The notes beneath the pieces are model-generated. The model made no database searches. It was not told where the DNA came from and saw only the letters and a list, made by a program, of their open reading frames with translations. Below, one piece after another: positions 1 through 10,868 of a stretch of DNA of 64,000 nucleotides. A program made the translations under genes and the position numbers. Source of the DNA: Acrasis kona (lineage: Eukaryota; Heterolobosea; Eutetramitea; Acrasida; Acrasidae); contig JAOPGA020001753.1 in NCBI GenBank assembly GCA_026419775.2, positions 1-64,000 of the forward strand, read 5' to 3'. Every line of letters starts with the position of its first letter. Within the stretch, counting starts at the first letter, position 1.

Positions 1-780
1 TACAGCATGTGAATGATTTTGAGTCAAACGCTAGAAAGGTGTTATTAGTATGCAATGTAAGAATAATACTTGTGACTTTGCTCCATCCTGAAAGTAATTG
101 TTGCGCGTTGTTTTCGAACTCTCGTTGCGAATCGAGTGCGAGAGTATTAAACTCCATACAGTACGGTGCTTTACTGTTATACATTTTCTTGTGATTGTAG
201 CACACATAACCATTAATAAATGTTGCACGTGGAAATTTATATAACATAACCCTTAAAATCCTTTTCGTCATTGTTTAAAGGGACTTTCTTGGTTTGAGAC
301 ATCTCCTCAAAGCGTCTGTAATCATGTCGCACCTCGACAGATTGTTCTACAGAGCAGCATGCACATACAAACTTTTGGCACTTGGACACCATTACAAATA
401 AATTTAAGTTGAACTCTAGTAAGTTGAATCTGAAATGATCCATGATAAAAACCATTGAAAGATATGAACAACATCATTCAAACCTATATCGCACAATAAA
501 AGGTTGGAAGAATTCAAGATTCAGGTTGTTAAATATGAATAACACGAACTTCTTTATAACAAGGGTATAAATAGGTTCGTGTTATTCATATTTAACAACC
601 TGAATCTTGAATTCTTCATAACAAGGGTATAGAATACAATTTTTAAACAAAAAGCAGAATAACCATGAGCAGAATACAGGATCATGATACAACTGTACGA
701 TACTATCATTGAGGAACAAAAGTGCTAAAACATACGACCAAAAGAAAAAGCATGTATGTACATACAATACAATATAACAT
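1..780. other. Intergenic stretch, no supported gene
   Basis: I find no convincing coding exon here. Short open frames on both strands lack domain content and conserved composition. The only structured feature is the large inverted repeat at 507-617, described separately. The 3' end of the neighbouring minus-strand gene lies at 781. Confidence 0.5.
507..617. repeat. 43-bp perfect inverted repeat (hairpin) with 25-bp loop
   Basis: Bases 507-549 are the exact reverse complement of 575-617, separated by 25 bases. Each arm is followed by a near-identical direct repeat of about 20 bases (roughly 550-569 and 615-634, one mismatch) containing ATAACAAGGGTATA. Folded, it forms a 43-bp stem. It could be a foldback mobile-element remnant, a replication slippage product or a structured RNA. 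No target duplication was recognised. Confidence 0.9.
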
Positions 781-1458
781 TTATTTTGAACGTTTGTTTT
801 CCATCCTCCTTTTTCTTTGTAGCGCGGCTATACCAGCATTTATTTTCCTATAGTTATAGGTAGGTAGTACATTTTTCTTTTCGTCCGTGCATACAAGAGG
901 GATAGAGAACCATTTAAATCTACTATGGTACTTGCTTCCAATGTTTTGGTACGAAAAGTAGAATGTGATGGGGAACTTGATGGACACGGTGACGGTATTA
1001 TTTTTGTATTTGCGGAACTCTTCATTCTCCCCGTACATCTTGATGAACTGTTCCTCCGTCATACGTAGTGCCGTTCCCTCCACACAATTGGGCAGCTTTC
1101 TCAAAGGTGTGTACGTGTTGCAGGTGGTGGTGTTAAATGTCTGTTTGAACAGTTCCAACGGCATGTCAACATGGGTTGGGGTGCTTGAATACACATTCCT
1201 TCTAATGTTTTTCTGCAGAACAGAGCGTGTAGAGTCAAGCACAAAATTGGTAGGGGCCTGAGCAGATTTCTTTGCCGCTTGCTTAGACTTCCTTTTTTTC
1301 AGAATCTTTGAAAGTGAGAATCTGCGCTCACGAAAGTTCTGTGGGAGTTACTTGAACGTTTCCTTTTCGACGGTACGATCTTCATTTAGTACTTCTTCAA
1401 TTACTCTTGGTACCACTGGAGTTAGAAAGGTAGCAGCTGAACGTTGTGATCGTGTCAT
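781..1458 (-). CDS. Hypothetical basic protein
   Basis: Not recognised. One frame runs from an ATG at 1458 to TAA at 781, interrupted only by an in-frame TAA at 1348-1350. An intron ending in CCCACAG at 1339 removes that stop in phase 0, with GT donors giving 33 nt (1339-1371) or 54 nt (1339-1392). The product is about 205 residues, with a Lys/Arg-rich segment after the intron and a basic C-terminus ending in KRRMENKRSK, which suggests a nucleic-acid-binding or nuclear protein. The terminal TAA lies inside an AATAAA motif. The gene model is inferred from splice logic, and the function is unknown. Confidence 0.55.
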
Positions 1459-1754
1459 TGTTTTCTATGTATTATTCAAACATCCCATCCTTGACTTCAT
1501 AGCTTAGGGCTGCTCTCTCTCTGGTCCAATGAAACAATAGAGTGAGTTGACTTGGTCAACCATACCGTTGTGAAAGTGACAAATCTTCATAGCTTCTGCT
1601 TTATTTTGTGTTTCAATATGATTGATTCTTTGTGACACTCTTGTACTTATTTGAGAACAAATCCAATGTTCGTGACTTCAGTTGTATTGTTCGATTGCGG
1701 AGTTTGATTTTTATTGTAAGCAATCAACCTAGAAACTTATAACAACATACCAAT

Positions 1755-3490
1755 ATGTCCATATGCAACCTCCAGAACCCGGTGGCGGCAGGTTATGAAG
1801 TAGGGAAATTCTTCAAAATACTTGACGGGGAACAAAGCAATGAACAAATTATGCAAAAAAAGAGGACACACTTTAAAAACCAATTCAGCGATGAGGATAT
1901 AACAACAGAAGATTACTTTGCAGCGCAACAGGTGACTCTTATTGTTGGCGTCATCAAGCAGCTTAAAGAAATATCGCAAACTTCACAAAGCCTTTTTAAT
2001 GAATTACTGTCCGAATCACAAACAATATCCGAAAGAATAGAGAATATCAATTCAAGAGCCAAAGCTTGCAGGCAGAGTGCCGATGCATTAAAGAAAAAGA
2101 CCGAAAAGGAACCAAATAGATTTTTGAAGAGTAAGTCCCACCATCCACCATTTATTTACTTTATAGATAAAAGAGCGCCAAAAATCACATTTGCTGACCC
2201 TCCTACATTCTTGTTTGATGCCAGCACTGCTTCCAAAGAATTTCTTAATGCTTATGACGCCGCTAAGCCAATTCCCATCAGCATTTCTGAACTTGATGTT
2301 TTCGAAGAACAAATGGAACCTAGACTCAACCAAGACACATTAAGGTCTTATGTACAACGATACTCTGATCCCTACAGGATATACCAACAATTTAGAGAAA
2401 GCAAATTGTCTTTATCCGAAGTCAAGAAGAAGGAAGAAAGAGCACGTCGTCAGAATAAGAGAGAGGTAATCATCATGATTCACGTAACACATTTAATTCT
2501 TTAAAAGGCAAAGAAGATGACCAGTCCAGAGGTAGACATGAGATGGAAGGATAGATTGGACAAGCACGGTTTCGCCGCTCCTTCTTACGAACCAACTTCG
2601 CCCAACATTGCACATAAAGCCATCAACCTGTCAGATCCACAACCACCACATTCCTATCAAGAAGATGTCGCCGCTCAAAACAATTACTACGAAGAGCCAG
2701 TCTATCAGTCCAACGAGATGCGTTTCGTTGCCATTTATGATTTCACGAGCGACGATCCACAAGAGCTATGTTTCATGGAGGGAGACGAGATTATAATTTC
2801 GCAACAAGATGGAGAATGGTGGTGGGGAGAGAAGGATGGAAGACAAGGTTACGTACCTGCAAATCATTTACAAGAAATCGGAGCGAGCATTGAAGAAGGA
2901 ACCCATTCTCAAGAGGGAACAAGCGTCGAAGAACCAACCGTCTACGAAGAACCAGCGCCCGCCCAAGAAGAATACAAGGAGGAAATGATCCATCAACCAG
3001 GATACCAAGACGAAACATCATCATTCGATGCTTATCAACAAGAAGAGGAACAAGAACAACAACCCGTATACGTTTCGCCACCTCAAGTGGTGTCATTAGA
3101 AATGGACATGCCACTCGCAGGAACAGGCACGCCGCCACCACCGCCACCGCCACCATTGATTCCTATGGAACAACCACGGACGAACATTAGCGATTTACAC
3201 GCTGCCATCAAACAAGGGGTCACAGCTCAAGAGAGTGGAAGAACTTTCGCGTGGAGGAAATAATGACTCGAAGGGTAATTTGTTGGAAGAGATTAGAAAA
3301 GGAAAACAATTAAAGAAGGCCAGCGAGAGAGTTTTGATAGTAAAAGGCGGCACCTAAACCAGTGGCAGGTGGACCCGTGAATGTTGCGGATGTGTTGAAG
3401 GAGAGATTTGCAAATGATTTGAGAGGATTAAACTATAACAGCGAGAGCGAGTCCGATAACGATTCCGACGATGACTGGAACAATGATTAG
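1755..3490 (+). CDS. WAVE/SCAR family actin nucleation-promoting factor with an internal SH3 domain
   Basis: Activates the Arp2/3 complex at the plasma membrane as part of the WAVE regulatory complex (family knowledge). Exon 1 (1755-2465) encodes the SCAR homology domain. A 42-nt intron (2466-2507) joins to KKMTSPEVDMRWKDRL, the usual basic end of that domain. An SH3 domain follows at about residues 307-365 (YDF, EWWWGE, GYVPANHL), then acidic linkers, a run of eight prolines, two WH2 motifs (DLHAAIKQG and LLEEIRKGKQLKK) and a C-terminal connector/acidic tail ending DDDWNND at 3490. The WH2 and tail segments lie in three frames. One extra base at GGGG (3216-3219) and one at AAAA (3342-3345) explain both shifts. 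An SH3 inside a SCAR protein is unusual, since in the complex the SH3 normally belongs to Abi. Confidence 0.85.
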
Positions 3491-3952
3491 GTGCTTTTGT
3501 GTATTACTATTAAACTTTTGTTTGTGAATTGACTCTTTACTAGACAGGATAAATTTTACAGTTATGGTAGTAAAAGTACACCTTCCTTTTGGAGTTACTA
3601 TCCTAAATTGTTTTTGAACGATTGTCGGAGCTTTTTTTAAATTGTACAATTTAACCTTGCATCAATCTATCCCGCACGGTTAAAAGAATTGGGCGTGAAA
3701 GCAGTAAGAGTGTGGTATATAGTAATTAACACGTGAATGTGCATGTGTCCTGTATTACACTTCGGAGGGAGTGTTTTTCGTTGAATCCAGGCGCTCTGCA
3801 GATTGTACTTTTTGAATCTTTTTTTTGATTCAAATATCCGAGAATAACCGAGTTCGGCCGTTATATTTGGATCAATACCAAACAGGAAGGAATCTTTGCA
3901 CAAGGATAAAGCAAAGGTCTCTCTAAGAGAATATTAAAATAAAAACAAAGCA
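3491..3952. other. Intergenic, no feature seen
   Basis: About 460 bases between the WAVE stop and the next start. Short frames on the minus strand lack recognisable content. It probably holds the WAVE 3' end and the promoter of the next gene. Confidence 0.5.
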
Positions 3953-4924
3953 ATGTCTGTGAAGGCGATGGCGGATGTATGTACCGATTACACTAGTAGT
4001 ATGATGCAACTGTTGACCCGCATGAACCAGATACATCCATTGGCTTCGTCTGAGGATATCGAAAAGAACTTATCCATTCAAGAGGAATTACCAGTGTGCA
4101 ACGAGGCTGTGGAACTAGAGAATGATATCACAAACTACTATCCTCAGGATTGCAACAGCATGGCTTTTGAAAACTTACTCGTACCAAGCTCTCCAAGCAG
4201 CCTCCAATCCCTTTTAGCGCATGACGAAGACGATCTCTTTGAGTTTCAGCATAATCTTTTCGAAAATGAAGACTTCACATCAAGGCAAGTGCAACCAGAG
4301 GACTTGTGTGCCAAGAGAAAGAGGGAGGAGCAAGTACTAGAAGTACAGTCAAAAAAGTTCAAGTTTGACGAGTTCTACAACGACGTCAAACATGAGCCGA
4401 TTTCTCCAAATCTCCCAAGCGATCAGTATCTGATGGGCGCTCTGTTAGGAATGGACCAAGAGCACCAACAAATCTTACTCAACACTGCTTTTGTTGACCA
4501 ACAAAGCGGACAACGATATCAAGTCATGAACCTTGAACAATACATGCAACTGGCGCCCTTCTTCAACAGCATCAACGGAGAGGCTCCTATCGTCAACTAC
4601 GTCAGCACGCAGGAGGACACTCAAGTAATAACTAAGGAGCCACCGTCACCAACCTCATCAAAAAAAAGGAAGCCTAAGCTTGCTCCGTTGAACGTATCGT
4701 CGGAAACTGAAACAGAAAACATCGCGGTGGCGAGCACGCCCAATCAAGACGAGGAGGTTGCTGACACCACTCACATTAAGTCAAAGACCAAAAGAAGGAA
4801 AAAGGAATTTGACGAGAATGGTAACCCTATCAAACTCTTGGTATGCCGTGGAGGAATCAAGAGGAAAAACAAGAAGAGGGAACCAGGAGATGAATACCAA
4901 ATGAAATTTAAACTTCGTGCATAA
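3953..4924 (+). CDS. Hypothetical nuclear protein with basic clusters
   Basis: Single-exon ORF of 323 residues that I do not recognise. The N-terminal third is acidic and Ser/Pro-rich. Basic clusters resembling nuclear localisation signals lie near residues 123-127 (AKRKREE), 237-242 (SKKRKPK), 281-286 (KTKRRKKE) and close to the C-terminus (KRKNKKR). Two copies of an EP(I/P)SP-type motif (HEPISP, KEPPSP) could be proline-directed phosphosites. Acidic and hydrophobic patches plus multiple NLS-like clusters would suit a transcription or chromatin factor, but no DNA-binding domain is visible. The start follows an A-rich leader ending CA-ATG. Confidence 0.7.
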   Translation: MSVKAMADVCTDYTSSMMQLLTRMNQIHPLASSEDIEKNLSIQEELPVCNEAVELENDITNYYPQDCNSMAFENLLVPSSPSSLQSLLAHDEDDLFEFQHNLFENEDFTSRQVQPEDLCAKRKREEQVLEVQSKKFKFDEFYNDVKHEPISPNLPSDQYLMGALLGMDQEHQQILLNTAFVDQQSGQRYQVMNLEQYMQLAPFFNSINGEAPIVNYVSTQEDTQVITKEPPSPTSSKKRKPKLAPLNVSSETETENIAVASTPNQDEEVADTTHIKSKTKRRKKEFDENGNPIKLLVCRGGIKRKNKKREPGDEYQMKFKLRA

Positions 4925-5723
4925 ATAGAGCGAGAAGCATTGCTATTTGGATGTAGAATATAGTTACGCAGGATCTGTGTATAGGCGTCTACTGCTCAGT
5001 AGGCTATTATTTTGTCACAACAAGAATGTTGCTATCTAAATAAAACAATTTTTAATCTAATCGTTGGTCATTGGTCTCTGCCGCTCTTTGATTGGCTTAC
5101 AAAAGTTTTTTTCAGACCCATGACGCATCAACAAAAGAGACCCATATTCATCAGATACAGTAGATGGGATTTAGTATATCGAGAAAAAGAATGCATACGT
5201 GTGCGTAGAGGACATGAGGCGAAATCATAAAGCAACTCGTTTGAAACAAAACAAAAAGCGCTATGCCATACGTTACCATCCAACAACAAGAAGATAAGAA
5301 AGAGCAGCATTATTAATTCAGGAAAATAATGACGATTCTTGCCATTCATAACATGAACAAAATTGAATGCATCATTCAAATCAAAATGAAGTGATAAATA
5401 AAAATGTTTATTATTTAATACTAACTTTATAGTTGTTTATATTTCGGTCTCGTGAAGAGTTCGTAGATTCTTCATCTTGATGTTGTTGAATCATGCAACC
5501 TCAAGTAAGGTGACAACGGAAACGGGAGGCGATATTTAGGATACCTGGGGTAAATTGAAGTTTAAAAATGTATCATAACTTAAATTTATTACATGATACA
5601 TCCTATATAAATATTTACATTGCCTTCATTCATTGAAGGACAGTGACTCTTGTTTGGTCCTCAAGTTCACAATCACCAACCGCGCTTTGAATTTTAAAAT
5701 CAAGTAGATCGTGGTACAATACT
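4925..5723. other. Intergenic, no supported gene
   Basis: About 800 bases between convergent genes. A plus-strand frame (5012-5230) and a minus-strand frame (5128-5379) exist but overlap each other and show no domain. AT-rich tracts near 5390-5430 and 5570-5630 look like transcript end regions. Nothing else is supported. Confidence 0.45.
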
Positions 5724-6101
5724 TTATCCTCGACCTGGTGAATATCTTCTAGCAACCTCAACAATCACACCACTGCTATTTACAGTAAACTCGTGTTTCC
5801 AATCACAATGGACACGAATTTTTCGGTCTGACTCATCAACGACCATTCCTTTGTACATCCCAGAAGACTTGATTGCAGTGTCATCCATTCTTATTTCGTT
5901 TGGAATCCACTCGTCAATCTCAAGGCTACTCCTTCTTCTCTCTAAAAGTCTCTTTAATGGTTGTCTACCAACTACAACAAAGTCCTCAGTCTGTGTACGT
6001 ATTGTATACCTCACAAATGGTGACAGTTGTAGAACCATAGAGTCGATGTCTCCAACACAAAACGACTCATACAAGGATACTACTTGTGTAATCGGTTTCA
6101 T
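5724..6101 (-). CDS. NTF2-like / SnoaL-like small domain protein
   Basis: 125 residues, single exon. The pattern fits the NTF2-like cone fold: an N-terminal amphipathic helix (VVSLYESFCVGDIDSM), a PFVRYTI strand, a second helix (QPLKRLLERR), then four beta-strand-like segments ending in VHCDWKHEFTVNSSGVI. Such domains serve as small enzymes, ligand carriers or dimerisation modules, so no specific role can be assigned. The start at 6101 has an A-rich upstream sequence. No neighbour suggests a pathway. Confidence 0.6.
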   Translation of the reverse strand: MKPITQVVSLYESFCVGDIDSMVLQLSPFVRYTIRTQTEDFVVVGRQPLKRLLERRRSSLEIDEWIPNEIRMDDTAIKSSGMYKGMVVDESDRKIRVHCDWKHEFTVNSSGVIVEVARRYSPGRG

Positions 6102-6716
6102 GTTTGCTTTTGTTTTTTAAAAAAAAGATATCCCAGTGTTTCGTTTTTTATAGAATCAATTTACCCTTATAAAGCCGCAATTTGATTCAATAAAGGAACT
6201 GAAAATTAAAATAAAACGGTAGTTAGCCCGCATAGTTTTCACAAACAGACTTTCTTCCAACATGGACGGATATTTATTGATAAGGAAACTCTCGTCTAAC
6301 ATCATCGATTGTAAAATCACATGTGGGCTATTATTCAAGACGTAATACTACTACATTGAGGTCCAGATTCCATTGGAACCTCTTCCTCATAAATCATCTA
6401 TGTTGACATATGAAGGATAATAGGATAACCAATTAACATTTGATTTGTAAAACTTGTTTTATTTATCAACAAACCATCTTCTACTTTTTAAGAGCTTTAG
6501 TATACTTCCTTGAAGAATTATCAGGATCTATCGGAATCATAGCCAACATCTCTGTGCCTTAAACAAAGGATAAATTCCTTTCAAATACCTCTCGTCACAT
6601 TGCTCTTACCTGTGCTTTAGGTTCATCTCTTTTACATCCTCTTAACAAGTTTCAAATGATTCTACGCTTTTTTACTTCTTTAATCTTCAAAACCTTTCTT
6701 AGTTTCCATAAAAAGA
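6102..6716. other. Intergenic; possible tiny minus-strand exon
   Basis: About 600 bases upstream of the tRNA-Ser 3' end. A short minus-strand frame starting near 6554 reads MLAMIPIDPDNSSRKYTKAL then KK and a stop at about 6488. It could be the last exon of a small gene with a GT-AG intron upstream, but I could not build a complete model. A 60-codon frame at 6156-6338 has no support. Confidence 0.3.
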
Positions 6717-6808
6717 CGTTTCCTGTGAGATTCGAACTCACGCGTGTTACCACAACAGATTAGCAATCTGCCGCCTTGTATGGATGGAAACCACTCGGCC
6801 AAAGAAAC
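6717..6808 (-). tRNA. tRNA-Ser (anticodon GCT) with enlarged D-loop
   Basis: On the minus strand the acceptor GTTTCTT pairs with AGGAAAC, discriminator G as in class II tRNA-Ser. The anticodon loop TTGCTAA gives GCT (codons AGC/AGT). The variable arm and the T-loop GTTCGAATC are present. The D-loop between GGCC and AAGGC carries about 11 extra bases (plus-strand 6778-6788) relative to ordinary tRNA-Ser. This may be a small intron in an unusual place, a processing intermediate, or a decayed gene. The rest folds normally. Confidence 0.85.
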
Positions 6809-6862
6809 TATAGCATTTAGAAATATTTTAAAAATTATGAATAATATTTGCAATTATTGAAA

Positions 6863-8263
6863 TTATTTAAAGTTTATTAATCGAATTGTCCAGGCATATT
6901 TACAGGGTAACTGACCAATAGTGAGTGGCGGTAACATAACTTTAAGTACACCATCAATAGACCACTTTAACTTTCCAAACCCAACCAATTCCACACTTGC
7001 ATTTGAAGATGGCTTTGGATCGTTCAATGCAACAACGTTATCAACTGGCCAGCCCGTCATTATATAGTTCACAGTACCAGTATTGGAAGTGTAGAATCCA
7101 ATGTTCTTTCCAGTGGCTTGCGTTTGATTTTGAACTCTCCATGGATGTGTTTTGAAAATGGCATCTCCATTTACCTTCAACCAATCACCCATATCCAAAA
7201 GTCTGTCTTGGAATACAGTTGGGATTGTACCTTCCTTCGTGGGACCGACGTTGATGAGGAGGTTACCTCCATACGCAGTGTTTTTGATTAAAGTGTGGAC
7301 TAATTCTTCTGAACTGAAGTAGCTGCTGATGTCGTGGTTTCTTGCGTATCCCCACGTGCTCTTGTCGATGGTGTAACATCTTTCCCATTTCCTCGTTGTA
7401 AGTTGCTTGGGATCGTCGTGGTTCTCTTCGGTGTAGAATCCACCATGTTTAGACCTTGTGTCTGATCCGTAACGATCGTTGACTACAATGGTATCTTTGA
7501 CTGGTGATGAGTTGTATAGCCATGCAAGGAATTCAGTGGCCTTCCAATAAGTACTAGGCATCTCCCACTCACCATCTGTCCATAAAACTTCTGGTTTGTA
7601 TCTATTGATCACATCCTTGAGTTGAGGCATCAACACTTTGTTGACGTAATCTTGAGAGGCTCCTTTTGATTCTTTGTCCTTTAGATAGTATGGATTGTAC
7701 CATTCGTATAGTGAGTGATATAGCCCCATGTGCAAACCCTTTGCTTTGACGGCATCGGATAAAAGTCCCACCAAATCTTTGTGAGGGCCGACATCCACAG
7801 AGTTCCAATTCCAAGACTCAAAAGATGGCCAGAGACAATATCCGTCATGATGTTTGGATGTTAACACCACATATCTTGCTCCTGACTTTTGAAAGAGATC
7901 GGCCCATTGATTAGGATCAAAAAATTCTGCGGTAAAGCTGGTTCCAAAATCTCCATATCTGAAGTTGCTACCAAAGTTTTTGTCGTGGAATTCTTTTGTA
8001 CATTTTGATCCCTCCGAAAGTCCATGCCAGTACCACTCTGCGGCTGTGTCGCAAGAGTAAGAAGGAACAGCATACACTCCCCACTACATTGATTAATTAT
8101 TGATGCCTTCACTCAAACTCACGTGAATAAATATTCCAAATTTTTCTTGATCAAACCATGAAGGGATCGGACGTGAATCAAGCGACTCCCAATCCGGTGT
8201 GTAATCTGCATTGATGCTTATGATGAGGCATATAAGAAGTGCCAGTGATACAAGCGCTCTCAT
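6863..8263 (-). CDS. Secreted alpha-L-fucosidase (GH29)
   Basis: Hydrolyses alpha-L-fucosyl residues from glycans, probably in the lysosome, vacuole or outside the cell. Exon 1 (8263-8123) encodes a signal peptide ([19 protein letters not shown]) and the conserved FGIFIH. A 39-nt intron (8084-8122) joins to WGVYAVPSY, restoring the classic FGIFIHWGVYxVP signature. The nucleophile motif LWTDGEWE puts the catalytic Asp near residue 217. The family motifs [11 protein letters not shown] and [10 protein letters not shown] are present. Length of about 451 residues is normal for GH29. I chose the ATG at 8263 over 8287 because it begins the signal peptide directly. Confidence 0.93.
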
Positions 8264-8384
8264 TTTAAATTGATCTATTGAAATCAAAAAAAGATCATTT
8301 AGACAACTCAGAAATCAAAATGATCTCGCTTGATGAAGATACTTTAAAATTGCAGTTGGTTGTTAAACCAGAAAGATATTTTTA

Positions 8385-10470
8385 TTACATGTTCAACATC
8401 AATAAAAGTGCACACAAAACAACAATCCAGGACATGGAGTTGAGTTTTGTTGCGGAACTCTTTAGGTCAGGCAAAGTTAATCTCTTGTAAGAGGAACTTG
8501 AGGTATAAGGGGCGCTGTAAATGGAGAATGCACCGCCAGGTTCACTGTTGTCAGAAAGTGTCTTCTTATTTCCATAAGCGTCAAATGCCGCTGGTCCACT
8601 TGGACAAGTAAAACTTACCAAAACTGAACTCGATCCTAGAACAGTCTTGCCAGTCAAATAAGAAGGACTGTTGTAGGCACACGCCAATCCAGTTTGTAAT
8701 TTTTTAGAGTATTCGCAAACACGAACTACTTGAGCATCTGCAGAGGCTGTTGCGGTTTTATCCAATTTGACGGTGACGGTGACAGTCCTGCCAGGTGTAC
8801 ATGTTCCCATGGATACGTACTGCCATCCACAATCTCTTTGTTCTCCAATTTGCTCGTACAAACAAGCATCGTTAATCAAAGTAGAGTTGGGCGCAATGTA
8901 GTAGTAGGTGGATGCATAATTGTTATTTCCATATCCATTCCTATACGTGCAACGAGGTTTGTCTATTGGCTTGTTTCCAATCTGTGTCTTGTATGGGGTA
9001 GGATCGAATATATAATTACCGGTTGCATCTGTCACAGGAATGCCCTCGCATAAGAAACCTTGGGGATTGGCCTCGAAACCTAAATGCTCTATGCTTTCTT
9101 CTGCAGTTTCGGTAATGTCAATCCATTGGCACTCAATACCCGCAATGTACTCGTCTGACCATCCGGTGTAAATGCCTTGGAATCCACACTTCCAATAATC
9201 GGTGTTGATGGGAACTCTTTCATGATTGTAAACTCTGTTAATAGACTCCATGCACCATGCTTGTTTGTTTCCCAGTTTAGGTCCGTAGGAGTAATTAGCA
9301 TAAAATTGGAAGTGCATGTGATTATGGCAGCCGCTGTACTCATAAACGTTGTGCACGTACATTTGAGAGAAGATGGAGTCGGTGATGTTTCCAACATGAA
9401 TGGGATCACTACCAGCGTTCAACGTGGCTGCGTCGAATTTGAGAAGCCTACGATATCCAGCAGCTTTGACACAACCTTCTACTAGAGCACAAGAAGTCTC
9501 AGGAATATAGCGGTACTCAATACGTTGAACATTCAAACGATTTTGTAAAACTCTAATATCACCTCCTTGGTTGTCCATAACAACATTTCCTCGTCTGTAC
9601 TCATTGGCGATGGAATCGGACCATTGAACTCTGTTGAACACATAGTTCATAGCGTGTGTACCAATTGCTGCATCAGCGGCTGCCATACATGTTTGATTTG
9701 GATAGATTGAGAAGTGACAATGATACATTCCACTTTCACTTGTTGCTGTGTTTGGGTTCTCTACCACACAAGTAGTGTCCCAAAAAGCCCACGCAGTTGC
9801 AGACTCTACTGAACCTGGAGGGAACTCTGCTTCGTCCATACAAGCATAACCAGTACGTTGCAAAACATCCTCAGGGTCGCGTGGGACGATTATGACGTCC
9901 GTGTGCGTTGTGTTGACTGCGTTCAGGTCGGGTTCTGAGATTACAAGTGAGTTATGGTCTGTTATGATGTAGGTAGTAAAACGATATGGCATCACAAGGT
10001 ACTTGTGTGTAACATCTGCTCCGTCTCCGTTGGCAACATTGTACTGTACTGTCTTGATAGTTGGAGTATCACTTAGCAAAGTAATTCTCCAGGTATCCTC
10101 TGGGGTATGTGGAATTTGGGTGCGAACACCGACTTTGGATTGAGCGCCTGAAACAAACGTTGGGTCAAAATACATACGCCACTGCTCATAGTACCAAGAG
10201 AATTTGTAGTGTCTAATCATGTTAATAAATCAATCAAGAAGGTTGAACAAGTTACCTCTTTGCCTTCTCCACCCAATAGTCAGATTTTATAGTGGTATAC
10301 CTATTAACAACGTAGTCATACAAATCTGATGGCACATTGTCCAAAAGTATTGCAGTCTCGGACTCCACCACAACCTGAACCAATGCTGGTGCTCCTACAG
10401 CCTTAGTAAACTTGGAACTTTGGGCCAATGCCAACGCCATCAAGATAGCGATGAGCAGTGCTCTCAACAT
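8385..10470 (-). CDS. Lysyl-oxidase-like secreted protein, probably GPI-anchored
   Basis: Lysyl oxidases are copper amine oxidases that oxidise peptidyl lysine in extracellular proteins. Exon 1 (10470-10256) gives a signal peptide (MLRALLIAILMALALAQ). A 43-nt intron (10213-10255) joins in phase 2 to the main exon. Near residue 370 is a copper-type cluster GCHNHMHF (His-x-His-x-His), and further on IECQWIDIT matches the strongly conserved lysyl-oxidase DCQWIDIT segment. About 680 residues with many Cys pairs and N-glycosylation sequons. The C-terminus is Ser-rich, then hydrophobic (IVVLCALLLMLNM), as for GPI attachment. The quinone-cofactor Lys/Tyr cannot be assigned by eye, so activity is not proven. 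The TAA overlaps AATAAA. Confidence 0.8.
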
Positions 10471-10868
10471 TTATTAACAATTTAGTTGGATTACAGCGCT
10501 GATTTCCATCTAAATAAGGTTAGAAGCCACCTATGATTCTGGGAGATTACCATCCATTATTGTACGTGGGTCAATTTCGTCATCAAATCATTATCGCTTA
10601 GATTACGTTTATTTTGTAATCTAGACGATGAAAATTGTTTATAAACCGACAAAAGTTAAGTAATATAAGAACTCTATTATTATCAACGAGCACAAACAAA
10701 ATGTTGAGTATTTGTGATAGCACTCCGTGTTAACTAAATCAGACATTGTCACGATTATTTATGGCTAAGTTTAAGTAAAAGGCAATACCTTGAGGTTCTA
10801 ACATTACATTTACTGATTATAAATAATAATTTATGTTCTAATTACAAACTTCTTTATATTCAATGTGC
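10471..10868. other. Intergenic, AT-rich, no gene
   Basis: About 400 bases between the lysyl-oxidase start and the end of the downstream acyltransferase, both on the minus strand. No coding frame, RNA fold or repeat recognised. It likely contains the lysyl-oxidase promoter. Confidence 0.5.
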
